A stretch of 64,000 nt of DNA from Flavobacterium psychrophilum (GCA_945872245.1 CAMBZB010000005.1:24654-88653); one strand, 5' to 3'. Positions 1 to 9,181 are shown, numbered from the stretch's first letter. The notes: a model not told the origin generated them from the letters alone. Program-made: numbers and translations.

Positions 1-574
1 CTAATTCGATGGTTTCAGGAAATTCATTTTTGATGGAAGCTTTGGTGTAAATTCCGTTGGTATTCGTGGCGATAATCAGAATGTCAACATTCAACAAAAC
101 GGCCGTTAAAGCCGCTAATTTGTCATTGTCGCCAAATTGAATTTCATCCGTTGCCACGGTATCATTTTCATTAATAATTGGAATATAATTATTTTTGACC
201 AAGACATTTATCGTGTTTACGATGTTGAGTTTGGTTTGTTTTTTTTCAAAATCCGAATAGGAAAGCAAACATTGTGACGTATGCAGACCCAAATCGCTAA
301 AGTTTTCCTGATAAATCCGCATCAAATGAGGTTGACCAATAGAAGCCAAAGCTTGTTTTACAAAAACATCTTTATCGTGATTATCAAGTTTCACAAATTG
401 TTTTGCTGCGGCAATGGCTCCAGAACTCACTATTATAAACTCGTAATCATCTTGTAAAGCGGCAATTTGTATACCAATATCCTCAATCTTTCCTCTCGAA
501 ATATGATCGGTTTCCTTGGTGAGCGTGTTACTCCCCAATTTTAATAAGATTCTTTTTTTACCTAATTTGTCCAT
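1..574 (-). CDS. proB: Glutamate 5-kinase, partial (C-terminus beyond the window)
   Basis: Phosphorylates L-glutamate to glutamyl 5-phosphate, the first step of proline synthesis, in the cytosol. About 191 codons are visible without interruption from an ATG at 574. The amino-acid-kinase fold is recognisable from the N-terminal LLKLGSNTLTK, the SSGAIAAAK segment and the substrate loop INENDTVATDEIQFGDND. The 3' part (rest of the kinase domain and any PUA domain) lies beyond position 1. Its start lies 17 nt inside the end of proA, so the two are very probably translationally coupled. It is the last visible gene of the minus-strand arg/pro cluster. The family call is firm; only completeness is unknown. 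Confidence 0.93.
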   Translation of the reverse strand, partial: MDKLGKKRILLKLGSNTLTKETDHISRGKIEDIGIQIAALQDDYEFIIVSSGAIAAAKQFVKLDNHDKDVFVKQALASIGQPHLMRIYQENFSDLGLHTSQCLLSYSDFEKKQTKLNIVNTINVLVKNNYIPIINENDTVATDEIQFGDNDKLAALTAVLLNVDILIIATNTNGIYTKASIKNEFPETIEL

Positions 575-1754
575 CGCCGTAAATATACCATTTATTAGTA
601 ACTAAATGTTGCAGTCCTATTGGGCCACGTTGGTGCAATTTGTCCGTGCTTATTGCCAATTCTCCACCCAAACCAAATTGTCCGCCATCCGTAAATCGGG
701 TGGAAGCGTTTTGATATACTGCTGCACAATCTACTTGTTCCATAAATTCTAGGGCAATATCATCATTATTTGTAATTATCGTAGCCGAATGTCCACCACA
801 ATATTTATTTATTTTAGCGATGGCCTCTTCATTAGAATCAACAATTCCGAAAACAATTTTATAATTCAAAAATTCTTCGTACCAAATTTCTTCGTTTGGG
901 ATAGTAGGTACCTGAGTCGCATTTGCGAAAGTAGTATCACCTAAAATTTCAACATTGTATTTCTGTAATTCAGCAATTATTTGTTTGGCAAAACTTTTCC
1001 AATTTTCTAAATTTGAATCAATCAATACTTTATCTAAAGCATTACAAACACCTATATTTGTGGTTTTTCCGTTGATTATAATTCGCAATGCTTTTTGTAA
1101 ATCAGCTTCCTTGTTTACATAAACAAAATTATTTCCACGACCGCTTACAATCACGGGGCAAGTAGCGTGTTTTTTGGTGAAAGCAATCAATTGTTCACCA
1201 CCACGAGGGACTATTAAATCTACTTTTTGTGTTGGTTTCTCCAAAAAAGCTTGTGTTTCGACGCGATTGAAATTCAAATATTCTACCCAATCCGTTGAAA
1301 TTTTATTTTCTTCCAAAGCTTGATGCCAAAGAGAAACAATCTTTAAATTTGACAATAATGATTCTTTTCCGCCTTTCAACAAAATCTTGTTTCCCGATTT
1401 GAAAGCAATTCCACCCGCCTCAACCGTTACGTCAGGTCTGGACTCATAAATAATCATTATCGTACCAAAAGCTGCTGTTTTGTTTATGATTTTCATTCCG
1501 TTTTCGTGGTCGAAATTGAATCTTTCCACTCCAATGGGATCTTCTTGGCTCGCCAATTGTTGTATAGACAAAATCATTCCGTCAATTTTGGCATCATCAA
1601 CAAGCAAGCGTTTTTCCATAGCCAAATCCTCTCCGGAATAATTGATTAAATCCTGTTGATTTACCGTTTTAATGTTAGTTCTTTCTTGTTCCAAAAGCTC
1701 CGCCATTCTATTTAAAACAGCATTTCTGTTTTCTATGGATAACAATGTTTTCAT
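558..1754 (-). CDS. proA: Glutamate-5-semialdehyde dehydrogenase (gamma-glutamyl phosphate reductase)
   Basis: NADPH-dependent reduction of glutamyl 5-phosphate to glutamate 5-semialdehyde, the second step of proline synthesis; ProA acts with ProB. The 398-aa length is normal for the family. Recognisable segments are IMIIYESRPDVTVEAGGIAFKSGN near residues 98-121, VPRGGEQLI, and the catalytic-cysteine region TTNIGVCNALDKVLI near residue 235. The C-terminal FTDGGQFGLGGELAISTDKLHQRGPIGL block is typical. It overlaps proB by 17 nt and follows argD by about 50 nt on the same strand, so it belongs to the combined arginine/proline transcription unit. The semialdehyde is also chemically close to the ornithine branch, which fits this clustering. 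Confidence 0.96.
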   Translation of the reverse strand: MKTLLSIENRNAVLNRMAELLEQERTNIKTVNQQDLINYSGEDLAMEKRLLVDDAKIDGMILSIQQLASQEDPIGVERFNFDHENGMKIINKTAAFGTIMIIYESRPDVTVEAGGIAFKSGNKILLKGGKESLLSNLKIVSLWHQALEENKISTDWVEYLNFNRVETQAFLEKPTQKVDLIVPRGGEQLIAFTKKHATCPVIVSGRGNNFVYVNKEADLQKALRIIINGKTTNIGVCNALDKVLIDSNLENWKSFAKQIIAELQKYNVEILGDTTFANATQVPTIPNEEIWYEEFLNYKIVFGIVDSNEEAIAKINKYCGGHSATIITNNDDIALEFMEQVDCAAVYQNASTRFTDGGQFGLGGELAISTDKLHQRGPIGLQHLVTNKWYIYGDGQIR

Positions 1755-1805
1755 ATTATATTGTTTTGGTAATCTTTATAAAATTTAAAAAATTTGACAA
1801 AGAAA

Positions 1806-2942
1806 TTATTTTAGTTCTGATAAAGTTTCTTTTAAAGCTATGATAAAAGTATCGATGGCTTCTTTATTGATTGTCAATGGAGGAAGAATTCTCAATAAAT
1901 TTTTATTGCTTGAACCTCCTGTGAAAATATGTTTTTCGATAATCATTTTCTTTCTTATAGCGCTCACATCAAAATCAAATTCAACACCCAACATCAATCC
2001 CCTCCCTTTTACTTTAATAATTTCAGGAATCACTTTGATAGCTTCGAAAAAATATTTTTCGATAGCTTGTACATTATCCATCAATTTTTGTTTTTCAATA
2101 ATGTCTAAAACTGCAATTCCTGCAGCACAAGCCAAATGGCTTCCGCCAAATGTTGTTCCTAACAAACCGTGACTGGCTTTAAATTTAGGTGACGTTAATA
2201 TTCCTCCAATTGGAAAACCATTTCCCATTCCCTTTGCCATACAAATAATATCGGGTTTGATCCCATGGTGTTGGTGTGCAAAAAACTTACCGCTTCTTCC
2301 GTAACCAGATTGAACTTCGTCTAGAATTAAAACAACATCGTAGGTATGACAAACTTTTTCTAATGCTTGAAAAAATGGGGTGGTACCCATATCTAAACCA
2401 CCTACACCTTGTATTGGTTCAATGATAACACAAGCAACATCCCCTTTTTTTAATTCATTTTCGACTAGCTCAATATCGTTCAATGGCAAAAAAGTAACTA
2501 CTTGTTGCGCATTCATCGGAGCTACAATCTTTGGATTGTCAGTTGTGGCTACTGCTGCAGATGTACGACCGTGAAAGGCATTGTTAAAAGAAACTACTCT
2601 TGATTTGTTAGTATGGAACGATGCCATTTTTAGGGCATTTTCGTTTGCTTCGGCTCCTGAACTGCAAAGAAAAAGACTATACTCTTCACAGTGCGACAAT
2701 TTACCTAATTTATCAGCCAATTCTACCTGCAAAGGATTTTGTATAGCATTTGAGTAAAAACTCAAATTATCTAATTGTTCTTTTACTTTGACCACGTATT
2801 CAGGATGGGTATGGCCAATAGAAATTACTCCGTGACCAGAGTATAAATCTATATATTCGATTCCTTTGTCGTCAGTGATAGTAAAGTCTAATGCTTTTAC
2901 TGGCGTGATAGGATATAATGGGTAAACGTCAAATAAATTCAT
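1806..2942 (-). CDS. argD: Acetylornithine (or succinylornithine) aminotransferase family protein
   Basis: PLP-dependent class-III aminotransferase, 378 aa. It is expected to convert N-acyl-glutamate semialdehyde to N-acyl-ornithine with glutamate as amino donor. Visible signatures are the DLYSGHGVISIGHTHP N-terminus, the phosphate-binding SSGAEANENALKMA, LILDEVQSGYGRSGKFFAHQ (PLP-binding Asp), and the lysine in DIICMAKGMGNGFPIGG. It is flanked by argC and proA on the same strand. In Bacteroides fragilis the pathway is known to use N-succinyl intermediates, so the acyl group here could be succinyl; sequence alone cannot decide. The roughly 120-bp gap upstream is AT-rich with reiterated AAAGATTT/AATCTTT words but no obvious promoter. 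Confidence 0.93.
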   Translation of the reverse strand: MNLFDVYPLYPITPVKALDFTITDDKGIEYIDLYSGHGVISIGHTHPEYVVKVKEQLDNLSFYSNAIQNPLQVELADKLGKLSHCEEYSLFLCSSGAEANENALKMASFHTNKSRVVSFNNAFHGRTSAAVATTDNPKIVAPMNAQQVVTFLPLNDIELVENELKKGDVACVIIEPIQGVGGLDMGTTPFFQALEKVCHTYDVVLILDEVQSGYGRSGKFFAHQHHGIKPDIICMAKGMGNGFPIGGILTSPKFKASHGLLGTTFGGSHLACAAGIAVLDIIEKQKLMDNVQAIEKYFFEAIKVIPEIIKVKGRGLMLGVEFDFDVSAIRKKMIIEKHIFTGGSSNKNLLRILPPLTINKEAIDTFIIALKETLSELK

Positions 2943-3064
2943 TTTTAAATTATTTAAAGATTTAAAAATTGAAAAATTTAAAGATTTCAGAGTTTGTCTG
3001 AAAATAAAATTTTAATTGTTTTAATAATTTTTCAATCATTAAATCTTTCAATCTTTTAATTATT

Positions 3065-4042
3065 TTAGAACCCGCTTGGTTTTAAATGCAATCCAGTGCT
3101 TTCGTCCAACCCAAACATTAAATTCATATTCTGGATGGCTTGTCCTGAGGCACCTTTTACTAAATTATCGATTACCGATGTAATCAAAAGGCGGTCTCCT
3201 TTTTTTATCAAACTAATAATGCATTTGTTTGTTTGCACCACTTGTTTCATATTGATGTCAATGGTGGTAACAGTTACAAATGGCTGATCTTTATAAAAAG
3301 CTTTGTATGTTGTAACCACATCTTCTAAACTTCCTTCGATGTTTGTGTATAAAGTGGCAAAAATTCCTCTGGCAAAATCACCTCTATTGGGAACAAAAAT
3401 CAATTCATTTTTATACGCTGCTTGCAACTGATTGACACTTTGGTTTATTTCGCCCAAATGCTGGTGATTGAAAGCCTTATAATGCGACATATTGTTGTTT
3501 CTCCAACTGAAATGTGTCGTTTCTGAAGGGGTAACTCCTGCTCCGGTACTTCCCGTTGTAGCATTGATATGCACATCATCGTTTAACAATCCATTCGACG
3601 CTAATGGTAATAATGCGAGTTGAATTGCAGTTGCAAAACAGCCCGGATTGGCAATGAATTGAGCGTTTTTAATGTCGGTTTTATTCAATTCAGGTAAGCC
3701 ATAAACAAAAGATTTTCCATTGAAGTCTTTGTCTTTGGTCAATCTGAAGTCATTTCCTAAATCAATGATTTTGGTTTCGTTTGAAAACTGGTTATTTTCT
3801 AAAAATGAAATAGATTTCCCGTGACCTAAACACAAGAAAACTACTTCCACATTAGGATTCACGGTATCGGTAAAATTCATTTCGATATCGCCCAACAAAT
3901 CGTGATGCGCTATCGAAAGCGGTTTTCCTGCATTGGTTGTGCTGTAAACAAAATCGATTTTGGCATTCGGGTGAAACATCAATATCCTGATGAGTTCGCC
4001 AGCCGTGTAACCTGAACCGCCAATTATTCCAATGTTAATCAT
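3065..4042 (-). CDS. argC: N-acetyl-gamma-glutamyl-phosphate reductase
   Basis: NADPH-dependent reductase of N-acyl-glutamyl phosphate to its semialdehyde in arginine synthesis. The 325-aa length fits type-1 ArgC. The N-terminal Rossmann motif IGIIGGSGYTAGELIRIL covers residues 4-21, and the catalytic cysteine lies in FIANPGCFATAIQLAL near residue 135. HINATTGSTGAGVTPS, the FNHQHLGEI histidine and the C-terminal LVKGASGQAIQNMNLMFG are also conserved. It sits between argG and argD, about 90 nt downstream of argG, with a 7-bp-period repeat array in that gap. Whether the acyl group is acetyl or succinyl is unresolved. Confidence 0.96.
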   Translation of the reverse strand: MINIGIIGGSGYTAGELIRILMFHPNAKIDFVYSTTNAGKPLSIAHHDLLGDIEMNFTDTVNPNVEVVFLCLGHGKSISFLENNQFSNETKIIDLGNDFRLTKDKDFNGKSFVYGLPELNKTDIKNAQFIANPGCFATAIQLALLPLASNGLLNDDVHINATTGSTGAGVTPSETTHFSWRNNNMSHYKAFNHQHLGEINQSVNQLQAAYKNELIFVPNRGDFARGIFATLYTNIEGSLEDVVTTYKAFYKDQPFVTVTTIDINMKQVVQTNKCIISLIKKGDRLLITSVIDNLVKGASGQAIQNMNLMFGLDESTGLHLKPSGF

Positions 4043-4051
4043 AATTATTTT

Positions 4052-4086
4052 AGATTTTAGATTGAAGATTAACGATTTTTAATTTT
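4052..4086. repeat. Heptameric tandem repeat array, argG-argC gap
   Basis: Five consecutive 7-bp units of consensus AGATTNN (AGATTTT, AGATTGA, AGATTAA, CGATTTT, TAATTTT) fill the gap just upstream of argC. The period is exactly seven. The unit is the reverse-complement relative of the AATCTNN units found at 24907, 25001 and 42211. Confidence 0.7.
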
Positions 4087-4135
4087 ATAAGTAAGGTATT
4101 TCAGCCAAATCGTTAATCAAAAATCGTCAATTTAT

Positions 4136-5329
4136 TTATTCGTAACTTATATCATTTACTGATGAAAATATGTTTTGGGCATTCCCTAAAATCTTAATAA
4201 ATCCTTTCGCATCATCCGATGTCCAAGCATTGTTCATTTCACCATATTGACCAAAACCGGTATTCATCAAATCATTATCCGATTCGATTCCGTCTAATGA
4301 AAAATGATACGGTTTCAAAGAAACAGTTACCGTTCCATTTACCGTTTCTTGAGTTGATTCAAGGAAAGTTTCGATGTTCCTCATTACAGGATCCAAAAAT
4401 TGACCTTCGTGAAACAACATTCCGTACCAATTCCCTAGTTGTTCTTTCCAATATTGTTGCCATTTCCCAAGCGTGTGTTTCTCCAATAAATGGTGCGCTT
4501 TGATAATAATTAAAGGCGCTGCGGCTTCAAAACCAACTCTTCCTTTGATTCCGATTATGGTATCGCCAACGTGAATATCTCTTCCAATTGCATAAGCACT
4601 GGCCAGTTTTTCAAGAGCAACAATATTGTTGGATGGTTTGTCTTTAATACTATTTACGGCAACTAATTCCCCTTTTTCGAATTCTAAAGTTACTTTTTCC
4701 TCCCCCTCTTTTTGTAATTGCGAAGGATATGCTTTGCTTGGAAGCGGAAGGCTAGAAGTTAACGTTTCTTTACCTCCAACACTGGTTCCCCATAATCCTT
4801 TATTAATCGAATATTGTGCTTTTTCCCAAGAATATTCAACTCCATTAGCTTGTAAATAGGACACTTCTTCTTGACGAGATAATTTCAAGTCACGAATAGG
4901 AGTGATGATTTCAATTTCTGGAGCGATGGTTTGGAAAATTAAATCAAAACGGATTTGGTCGTTTCCTGCACCAGTACTTCCGTGGGCAATTGCATTGGCG
5001 CCTACTTTTTTGGCATATTTTATGGCTTCAATAGCTTGAAAAACACGCTCAGCACTTACAGATAGAGGATAAGTATTGTTCTTTAATACATTTCCATAAA
5101 TCAAATACTTGATAGCTTTGTCATAATATTTGTCAAGAATAGAGAGGTTTGTATGTTGTGCACTTCCTAATTCGTAGGCTCTTTCTTCAATTGCAGTTAG
5201 CTCGGCTTCATCAAATCCGCCAGTATTTATCAATACGGTATGGACTTCATATCCTTTTTCATTTTTCAAATATTTTAGACAATAAGAAGTGTCTAATCCT
5301 CCGCTATAGGCTAATACTACTTTTTTCAT
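4136..5329 (-). CDS. argG: Argininosuccinate synthase
   Basis: Condenses citrulline and aspartate using ATP to form argininosuccinate, the penultimate arginine step. The 397-aa length is typical. The N-terminal PP-loop ATPase motif VLAYSGGLDTSYCLKYL is at residues 5-21, followed by the family blocks AIAHGSTGAGNDQIRFD, EYSWEKAQYSINKGLWGTS and GKRVGFEAAAPL-like IKGRVGFEAAAPLIIIKAHH. It starts one nucleotide after the end of the upstream acetyltransferase ORF, so the two are almost certainly co-transcribed, and argC and argD follow. No missing key residue is apparent. Confidence 0.96.
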   Translation of the reverse strand: MKKVVLAYSGGLDTSYCLKYLKNEKGYEVHTVLINTGGFDEAELTAIEERAYELGSAQHTNLSILDKYYDKAIKYLIYGNVLKNNTYPLSVSAERVFQAIEAIKYAKKVGANAIAHGSTGAGNDQIRFDLIFQTIAPEIEIITPIRDLKLSRQEEVSYLQANGVEYSWEKAQYSINKGLWGTSVGGKETLTSSLPLPSKAYPSQLQKEGEEKVTLEFEKGELVAVNSIKDKPSNNIVALEKLASAYAIGRDIHVGDTIIGIKGRVGFEAAAPLIIIKAHHLLEKHTLGKWQQYWKEQLGNWYGMLFHEGQFLDPVMRNIETFLESTQETVNGTVTVSLKPYHFSLDGIESDNDLMNTGFGQYGEMNNAWTSDDAKGFIKILGNAQNIFSSVNDISYE

Positions 5330-5330
5330 T

Positions 5331-5951
5331 TTATTTATTTTTTAAAAATAATGCTTGTTTTATTGCTTTTAATCGGTTCCAAATTCGCACGTTAAACGGG
5401 TGTTTTGGTGGGTCTTTCGGTTTTTCTTTTGGGTCATAGAGCATTCCGGTACACAAGCACATTTTGTTGTCTTTGCTTTTCAAAATTTCAAAATTGGTGC
5501 AGGTTTTACATCCAGACCAAAAACTGGGGTCTGTTGTTAATTCGGAAAACGGAACGGGTTTGTATCCCAAATCCGAATTGATTTTCATTACGGCCAAACC
5601 AGTCGTGATTCCAAATACTTTAGCATCCGGATATTTTTCTAAAGAATAATCAAAAACAAATGACTTTATTTTTTTTGCCAATCCTAAATTTCTGTAATCA
5701 GGATGAACTATTAATCCTGAGTGTGCTACAAATTTCCCGTGTTGCCAACTTTCGATATAGCAAAATCCTGCAAATTTATCTCCAATTAGGGCAATCACAG
5801 CATCTTTGTTCTCCATCTTTTTTTGGATGTAAGCAGGTGTTCGTTTTGCAATTCCGGTTCCTCTTAATAAGGCGGATGATTCAATGGTTTCGCATATTTC
5901 CTGCGAATATTTATAATGTTCTTCCTGAGTTACGACTATAGATATATTCAT
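5331..5951 (-). CDS. GNAT-family N-acetyltransferase, first gene of the arg cluster
   Basis: A 206-aa acyl-CoA N-acyltransferase. The acyl-CoA-binding region is recognisable in SGLIVHPDYRNLGLAKKIKSFVFDYS (about residues 98-123), with the characteristic loop VHPDYRNLGLAKKI. The C-terminal third carries four cysteines in WSGCKTCTNFEILKSKDNKMCLCTG, an unusual feature that could bind a metal. It heads the arginine cluster and abuts argG (one nucleotide between stop and start). No argA or argJ is visible here. A role as the glutamate N-acyltransferase that opens the pathway is therefore a reasonable inference from position, not proven by sequence. Start ATG at 5951 is the first in frame. Confidence 0.8.
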   Translation of the reverse strand: MNISIVVTQEEHYKYSQEICETIESSALLRGTGIAKRTPAYIQKKMENKDAVIALIGDKFAGFCYIESWQHGKFVAHSGLIVHPDYRNLGLAKKIKSFVFDYSLEKYPDAKVFGITTGLAVMKINSDLGYKPVPFSELTTDPSFWSGCKTCTNFEILKSKDNKMCLCTGMLYDPKEKPKDPPKHPFNVRIWNRLKAIKQALFLKNK

Positions 5952-6318
5952 TTCAAGATTTGAATTTTAAATTAAATGGCGTGTTTAATGGTGTTAAAAA
6001 AACAGTGCAATTGTTTATTTTACTGCAAAATACCGCATAAATTGACGTATAAAAAACTATACTATTTTCAGGGTGTAATCCAAAGGATAAATGGTGTAAT
6101 TTCAAAATAAAAAAAATGAAAAATGAATAAAAATAAACAAACACTTTTTGGTGACTATAGTTATAGCATCCGAACTTCGGGAGAAGTCGCAGGTCTGTTT
6201 ATCCGTGATACAGGAGTGGTATGTAAACTTGGTTTATTCATCGGCGCAAATTTACACTAATTTTTGTAATACAATGCTAATTTTGTGTTTTTGTAACAAA
6301 ATTTTGATTCTATGTTTT
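5952..6318 (-). promoter_or_regulatory. Intergenic region: long untranslated leader of the arg/pro cluster
   Basis: This 367-bp gap between fahA and the acetyltransferase has no convincing gene. On the minus strand a TTG at 6274-6272 and a TAAATTTG box at 6254-6247, 17 bp apart, match the Flavobacterium promoter consensus. If used, the transcript carries a leader of about 290 nt. A stem ACTTC/GAAGT with four-base loop (6174-6187) plus two flanking C-G pairs sits about 60 nt into it. Around 6122-6136 an AT-rich TGAATAAAAAT word resembles half of an ArgR box, but this is weak in such AT-rich DNA. Confidence 0.5.
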
Positions 6319-7602
6319 TTATTTTCTCACGAAGGGCGCAAGTAATTTACTGCAAACTTCTCCAAATCCAATTCTCACACCATTGTTTTTACAAAAACCT
6401 TTCATGATTACGGTGTCTCCGTCATTTATAAACTTACGTTCTGTTCCATCATTGAGTTTAATTGGATTTTTTCCTCCCCAAGTTAATTCTAACATAGAGC
6501 CATAGCTATCTGGAGTTGGGCCGGAAATGGTTCCAGAACCCATCATATCTCCTGAGTTTACTCTGCATCCATTGGATGTGTGATGCGTTAACTGTTGGCA
6601 CATTGACCAATATATATATTTAAAGTTAGATCTGGTAACAACGGTTACATTGTCATTCTCGGTTTGTATAGAAACATCTAAATTTATATCAAAATTATGT
6701 TTTCCTTTTTGTTGTAAATAGGGGAAAGGCGCAGGGTCTTGTTTTGGACCCTTGGTTCTAAAGGGTTCCAAAGCATCCATGGTAATAATCCAAGGCGAAA
6801 TGGAAGTGGCGAAGTTTTTTGATAAAAACGGACCAAGCGGCACGCTTTCCCATTTTTGAATGTCGCGAGCACTCCAATCGTTCATTAGAACCATTCCGAA
6901 TATATAATCTTCAGCTTCATTTATTGGAATATTTTCCCCCATAACATTAGTATCAGTGGTAATAAAACCAATTTCTAATTCAAAATCAATCATTCGTGAA
7001 GGACCGAAAACAGGTGTTGGTTCCCCATTCGGCAAAATTTGACCCATAGGTCTATTTACTGGGATTCCAGAGGGAATAATGGTAGAACTTCTCCCATGAT
7101 ATCCCAAAGGAATATGAAGCCAGTTAGGTAGTAATGGGTTTTCTGAGTCGCGGAACATTTTTCCAACATTGGTTGCGTGTTCTTTGCTGGAATAAAAATC
7201 AGTATAATCTCCAATTAAGACCGGCAATTGCATTTCCACATCTTTCATCTTGAAGATTACTATATCTTTATCTTTTTTGTTATCGCGTAATTTTGGATTT
7301 TTTTCGTCAAAAATATCGGCAATGCGATTCCGAACCAATCGCCAGGTCTTTTTTCCGTCAGAAATAAAGTCGTTCAAAGTATCTTGCAGGAACATATCAT
7401 CCGTTAATTCGATTCCTTCAAAGTAATTTAATTGTTGTAAAGCTCCCAAGTCAATCGCGAAATCGCCAATTCGAGTTCCTACTGTCACAACATTTTCTTT
7501 CGTAAGAAAAACTCCAAAGGGAATGTTTTGAATAGGGAAATCAGTATCAACAGGCACTTCTAGCCATGATTTTCTATCGATATTATTAGCAGTTATAGAC
7601 AT
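6319..7602 (-). CDS. fahA: Fumarylacetoacetase
   Basis: Hydrolyses 4-fumarylacetoacetate to fumarate and acetoacetate, the last step of tyrosine/homogentisate breakdown. The 427-aa length fits the eukaryote-like FAH. The N-terminal SH3-like FAH_N region is followed by the catalytic domain. Conserved segments are YTDFYSSKEHATNVGKMFR, PLGYHGRSSTIIPSG, the metal-ligand DFELEIGF region, NDWSARDIQKWE and GDMMGSGTISGP. It stands alone: glyA is divergent, and the arg cluster follows only after a 367-bp gap. The N-terminal Met-Ser-Ile start at 7602 is the only reasonable one. Confidence 0.96.
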   Translation of the reverse strand: MSITANNIDRKSWLEVPVDTDFPIQNIPFGVFLTKENVVTVGTRIGDFAIDLGALQQLNYFEGIELTDDMFLQDTLNDFISDGKKTWRLVRNRIADIFDEKNPKLRDNKKDKDIVIFKMKDVEMQLPVLIGDYTDFYSSKEHATNVGKMFRDSENPLLPNWLHIPLGYHGRSSTIIPSGIPVNRPMGQILPNGEPTPVFGPSRMIDFELEIGFITTDTNVMGENIPINEAEDYIFGMVLMNDWSARDIQKWESVPLGPFLSKNFATSISPWIITMDALEPFRTKGPKQDPAPFPYLQQKGKHNFDINLDVSIQTENDNVTVVTRSNFKYIYWSMCQQLTHHTSNGCRVNSGDMMGSGTISGPTPDSYGSMLELTWGGKNPIKLNDGTERKFINDGDTVIMKGFCKNNGVRIGFGEVCSKLLAPFVRK

Positions 7603-7677
7603 AACGGTGTTAATTATTTTGTTAAGAATTACTTATCAAATATATTATAATCTGACAATTTACCAAACGTTTTTTCG

Positions 7678-7685
7678 TATTTTTG
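7678..7685 (+). promoter_or_regulatory. Putative glyA promoter, -7 element
   Basis: TATTTTTG matches the Bacteroidetes TAnnTTTG box and is followed by C, as usual. It lies 26 bp upstream of the glyA ATG in the fahA-glyA divergent gap. No clear TTG -33 element is seen at the expected distance. Confidence 0.55.
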
Positions 7686-7711
7686 CGACAAATTAATAAA
7701 AAATCAAAGAA

Positions 7712-8986
7712 ATGCAACGCGACGAACAAATTTTCGATCTTATTTTAGAGGAACAAGACAGACAAATTCATGGATTAGAACTTATTGCATCCGAGAATTT
7801 TGTAAGTGATGAAGTAATGGAAGCAGCTGGTTCTGTTTTAACCAATAAATATGCCGAAGGATATCCTGGAAAAAGATACTACGGCGGTTGCGAAGTGGTT
7901 GATGTAATAGAACAAATTGCTATCGATAGAGCTAAAGAATTATTTGGAGCTGAGTATGCAAACGTACAACCCCACTCTGGTTCACAAGCGAATACAGCCG
8001 TTTATCATGCCTGTATTAAACCTGGAGATAAAATTTTAGGTTTTGATTTGTCTCATGGAGGACATTTAACTCACGGTTCTCCCGTAAACTTTTCAGGACG
8101 TTTATATACCCCTTCCTTTTATGGTGTTGACAAAGAGACGGGAAGATTAAACTATGATAAAATTCAAGAAATAGCAACAAAAGAACAGCCAAAATTAATT
8201 ATCGCAGGTGCTTCGGCATATTCTCGTGATATCGATTTTGAGCGTTTCAGAGTAATTGCCGACAGTGTTGGGGCAATTTTATTAGCCGATATTTCTCATC
8301 CTGCAGGTCTTATCGCCAAAGGGTTGATGAATGACCCTTTGCCACACTGCCATATTGTTACAACTACTACACATAAAACGTTGCGTGGTCCTCGTGGTGG
8401 TTTGATTATGATGGGTAAAGATTTTCCAAACCCATTTGGTTTGACTACTCCAAAAGGAGAAATCAGAATGATGTCTTCTTTATTAGATTTAGCTGTTTTT
8501 CCTGGAAATCAAGGGGGGCCATTGATGCACATTATTGCTGCCAAAGCAGTAGCTTTTGGTGAAGCCTTACAAGATGAATTTTTTACCTATGCTTTACAAT
8601 TGCAAAAAAATGCCAATGCTATGGCGGATGCTTTCGTAAAAAGAGGATATGAAATTATTTCTGGAGGAACTGATAATCACATGATGTTGATTGATTTGAG
8701 AAACAAAAACATTTCTGGAAAAGATGCTGAAAATGCTTTAGTAAAAGCAGAGATTACGGTGAATAAAAATATGGTTCCTTTTGATGATAAATCACCATTT
8801 GTAACTTCCGGAATTCGTGTAGGAACTGCCGCTATTACCACTCGTGGACTTGTTGAAGCAGACATGGAAACTATTGTTGAATTAATTGATAGAGTTTTGG
8901 TGGATCACACGAATGAGGATGTTATCGAACAAGTAGCCAGTGAAGTGAACGAAATGATGAGCGAAAGAGCGATTTTTGTTTTTTAA
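7712..8986 (+). CDS. glyA: Serine hydroxymethyltransferase
   Basis: PLP enzyme interconverting serine and glycine with transfer of a one-carbon unit to tetrahydrofolate. The 424-aa length is normal. Family signatures are [48 protein letters not shown], and the PLP-lysine segment [17 protein letters not shown] (about residues 212-228, Lys in THKTLRG). The C-terminus ends [10 protein letters not shown]. It has its own promoter box and a downstream intrinsic terminator, so it is probably monocistronic. Confidence 0.97.
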   Translation: MQRDEQIFDLILEEQDRQIHGLELIASENFVSDEVMEAAGSVLTNKYAEGYPGKRYYGGCEVVDVIEQIAIDRAKELFGAEYANVQPHSGSQANTAVYHACIKPGDKILGFDLSHGGHLTHGSPVNFSGRLYTPSFYGVDKETGRLNYDKIQEIATKEQPKLIIAGASAYSRDIDFERFRVIADSVGAILLADISHPAGLIAKGLMNDPLPHCHIVTTTTHKTLRGPRGGLIMMGKDFPNPFGLTTPKGEIRMMSSLLDLAVFPGNQGGPLMHIIAAKAVAFGEALQDEFFTYALQLQKNANAMADAFVKRGYEIISGGTDNHMMLIDLRNKNISGKDAENALVKAEITVNKNMVPFDDKSPFVTSGIRVGTAAITTRGLVEADMETIVELIDRVLVDHTNEDVIEQVASEVNEMMSERAIFVF

Positions 8987-9005
8987 AGAAAAAGGTTTTA
9001 ATTTT

Positions 9006-9052
9006 AAAAGGTTATAATTTTAGCATATTTGACTAAATTTATAACCTTTTTT
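9006..9052 (+). terminator. Intrinsic terminator after glyA
   Basis: Perfect 12-bp inverted repeat AAAAGGTTATAA (9006-9017) and TTATAACCTTTT (9039-9050), ending in a T-run, 20 bp after the glyA stop. Confidence 0.8.
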
Positions 9053-9120
9053 AAAATTCAAACTCCCTAAATATGTCTTACTAAGGTCAAAATTACCAAC
9101 TGACCAAAAAGAGATAAATA

Positions 9121-9181
9121 GCAATCTGTAATGTTTCTCATTCGAAGAATCTGTGATTGCCGATTATGGAAAATGAGAAAC
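9121..9181. other. Two interleaved inverted repeats (possible pseudoknot)
   Basis: GTTTCTCATT (9133-9142) is perfectly complementary to AATGAGAAAC (9172-9181). GCAATC (9121-9126) is complementary to GATTGC (9155-9160), which lies inside the loop of the first pair, so the pairings cross as in an H-type pseudoknot. The element sits between the convergent glyA and NRAMP genes, about 30 bp past the NRAMP stop. Function unknown; it may simply assist termination of the minus-strand gene. Confidence 0.4.

Noticed and set aside
5953-6144. 63-residue minus-strand open frame upstream of the acetyltransferase
   Set aside because: Low-complexity Phe/Tyr-rich translation of AT-rich leader DNA with no family resemblance.
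6130-6250. Degenerate 5S rRNA gene
   Set aside because: Only scattered words match and the central part is missing; kept as a possibility within a finding but not annotated.
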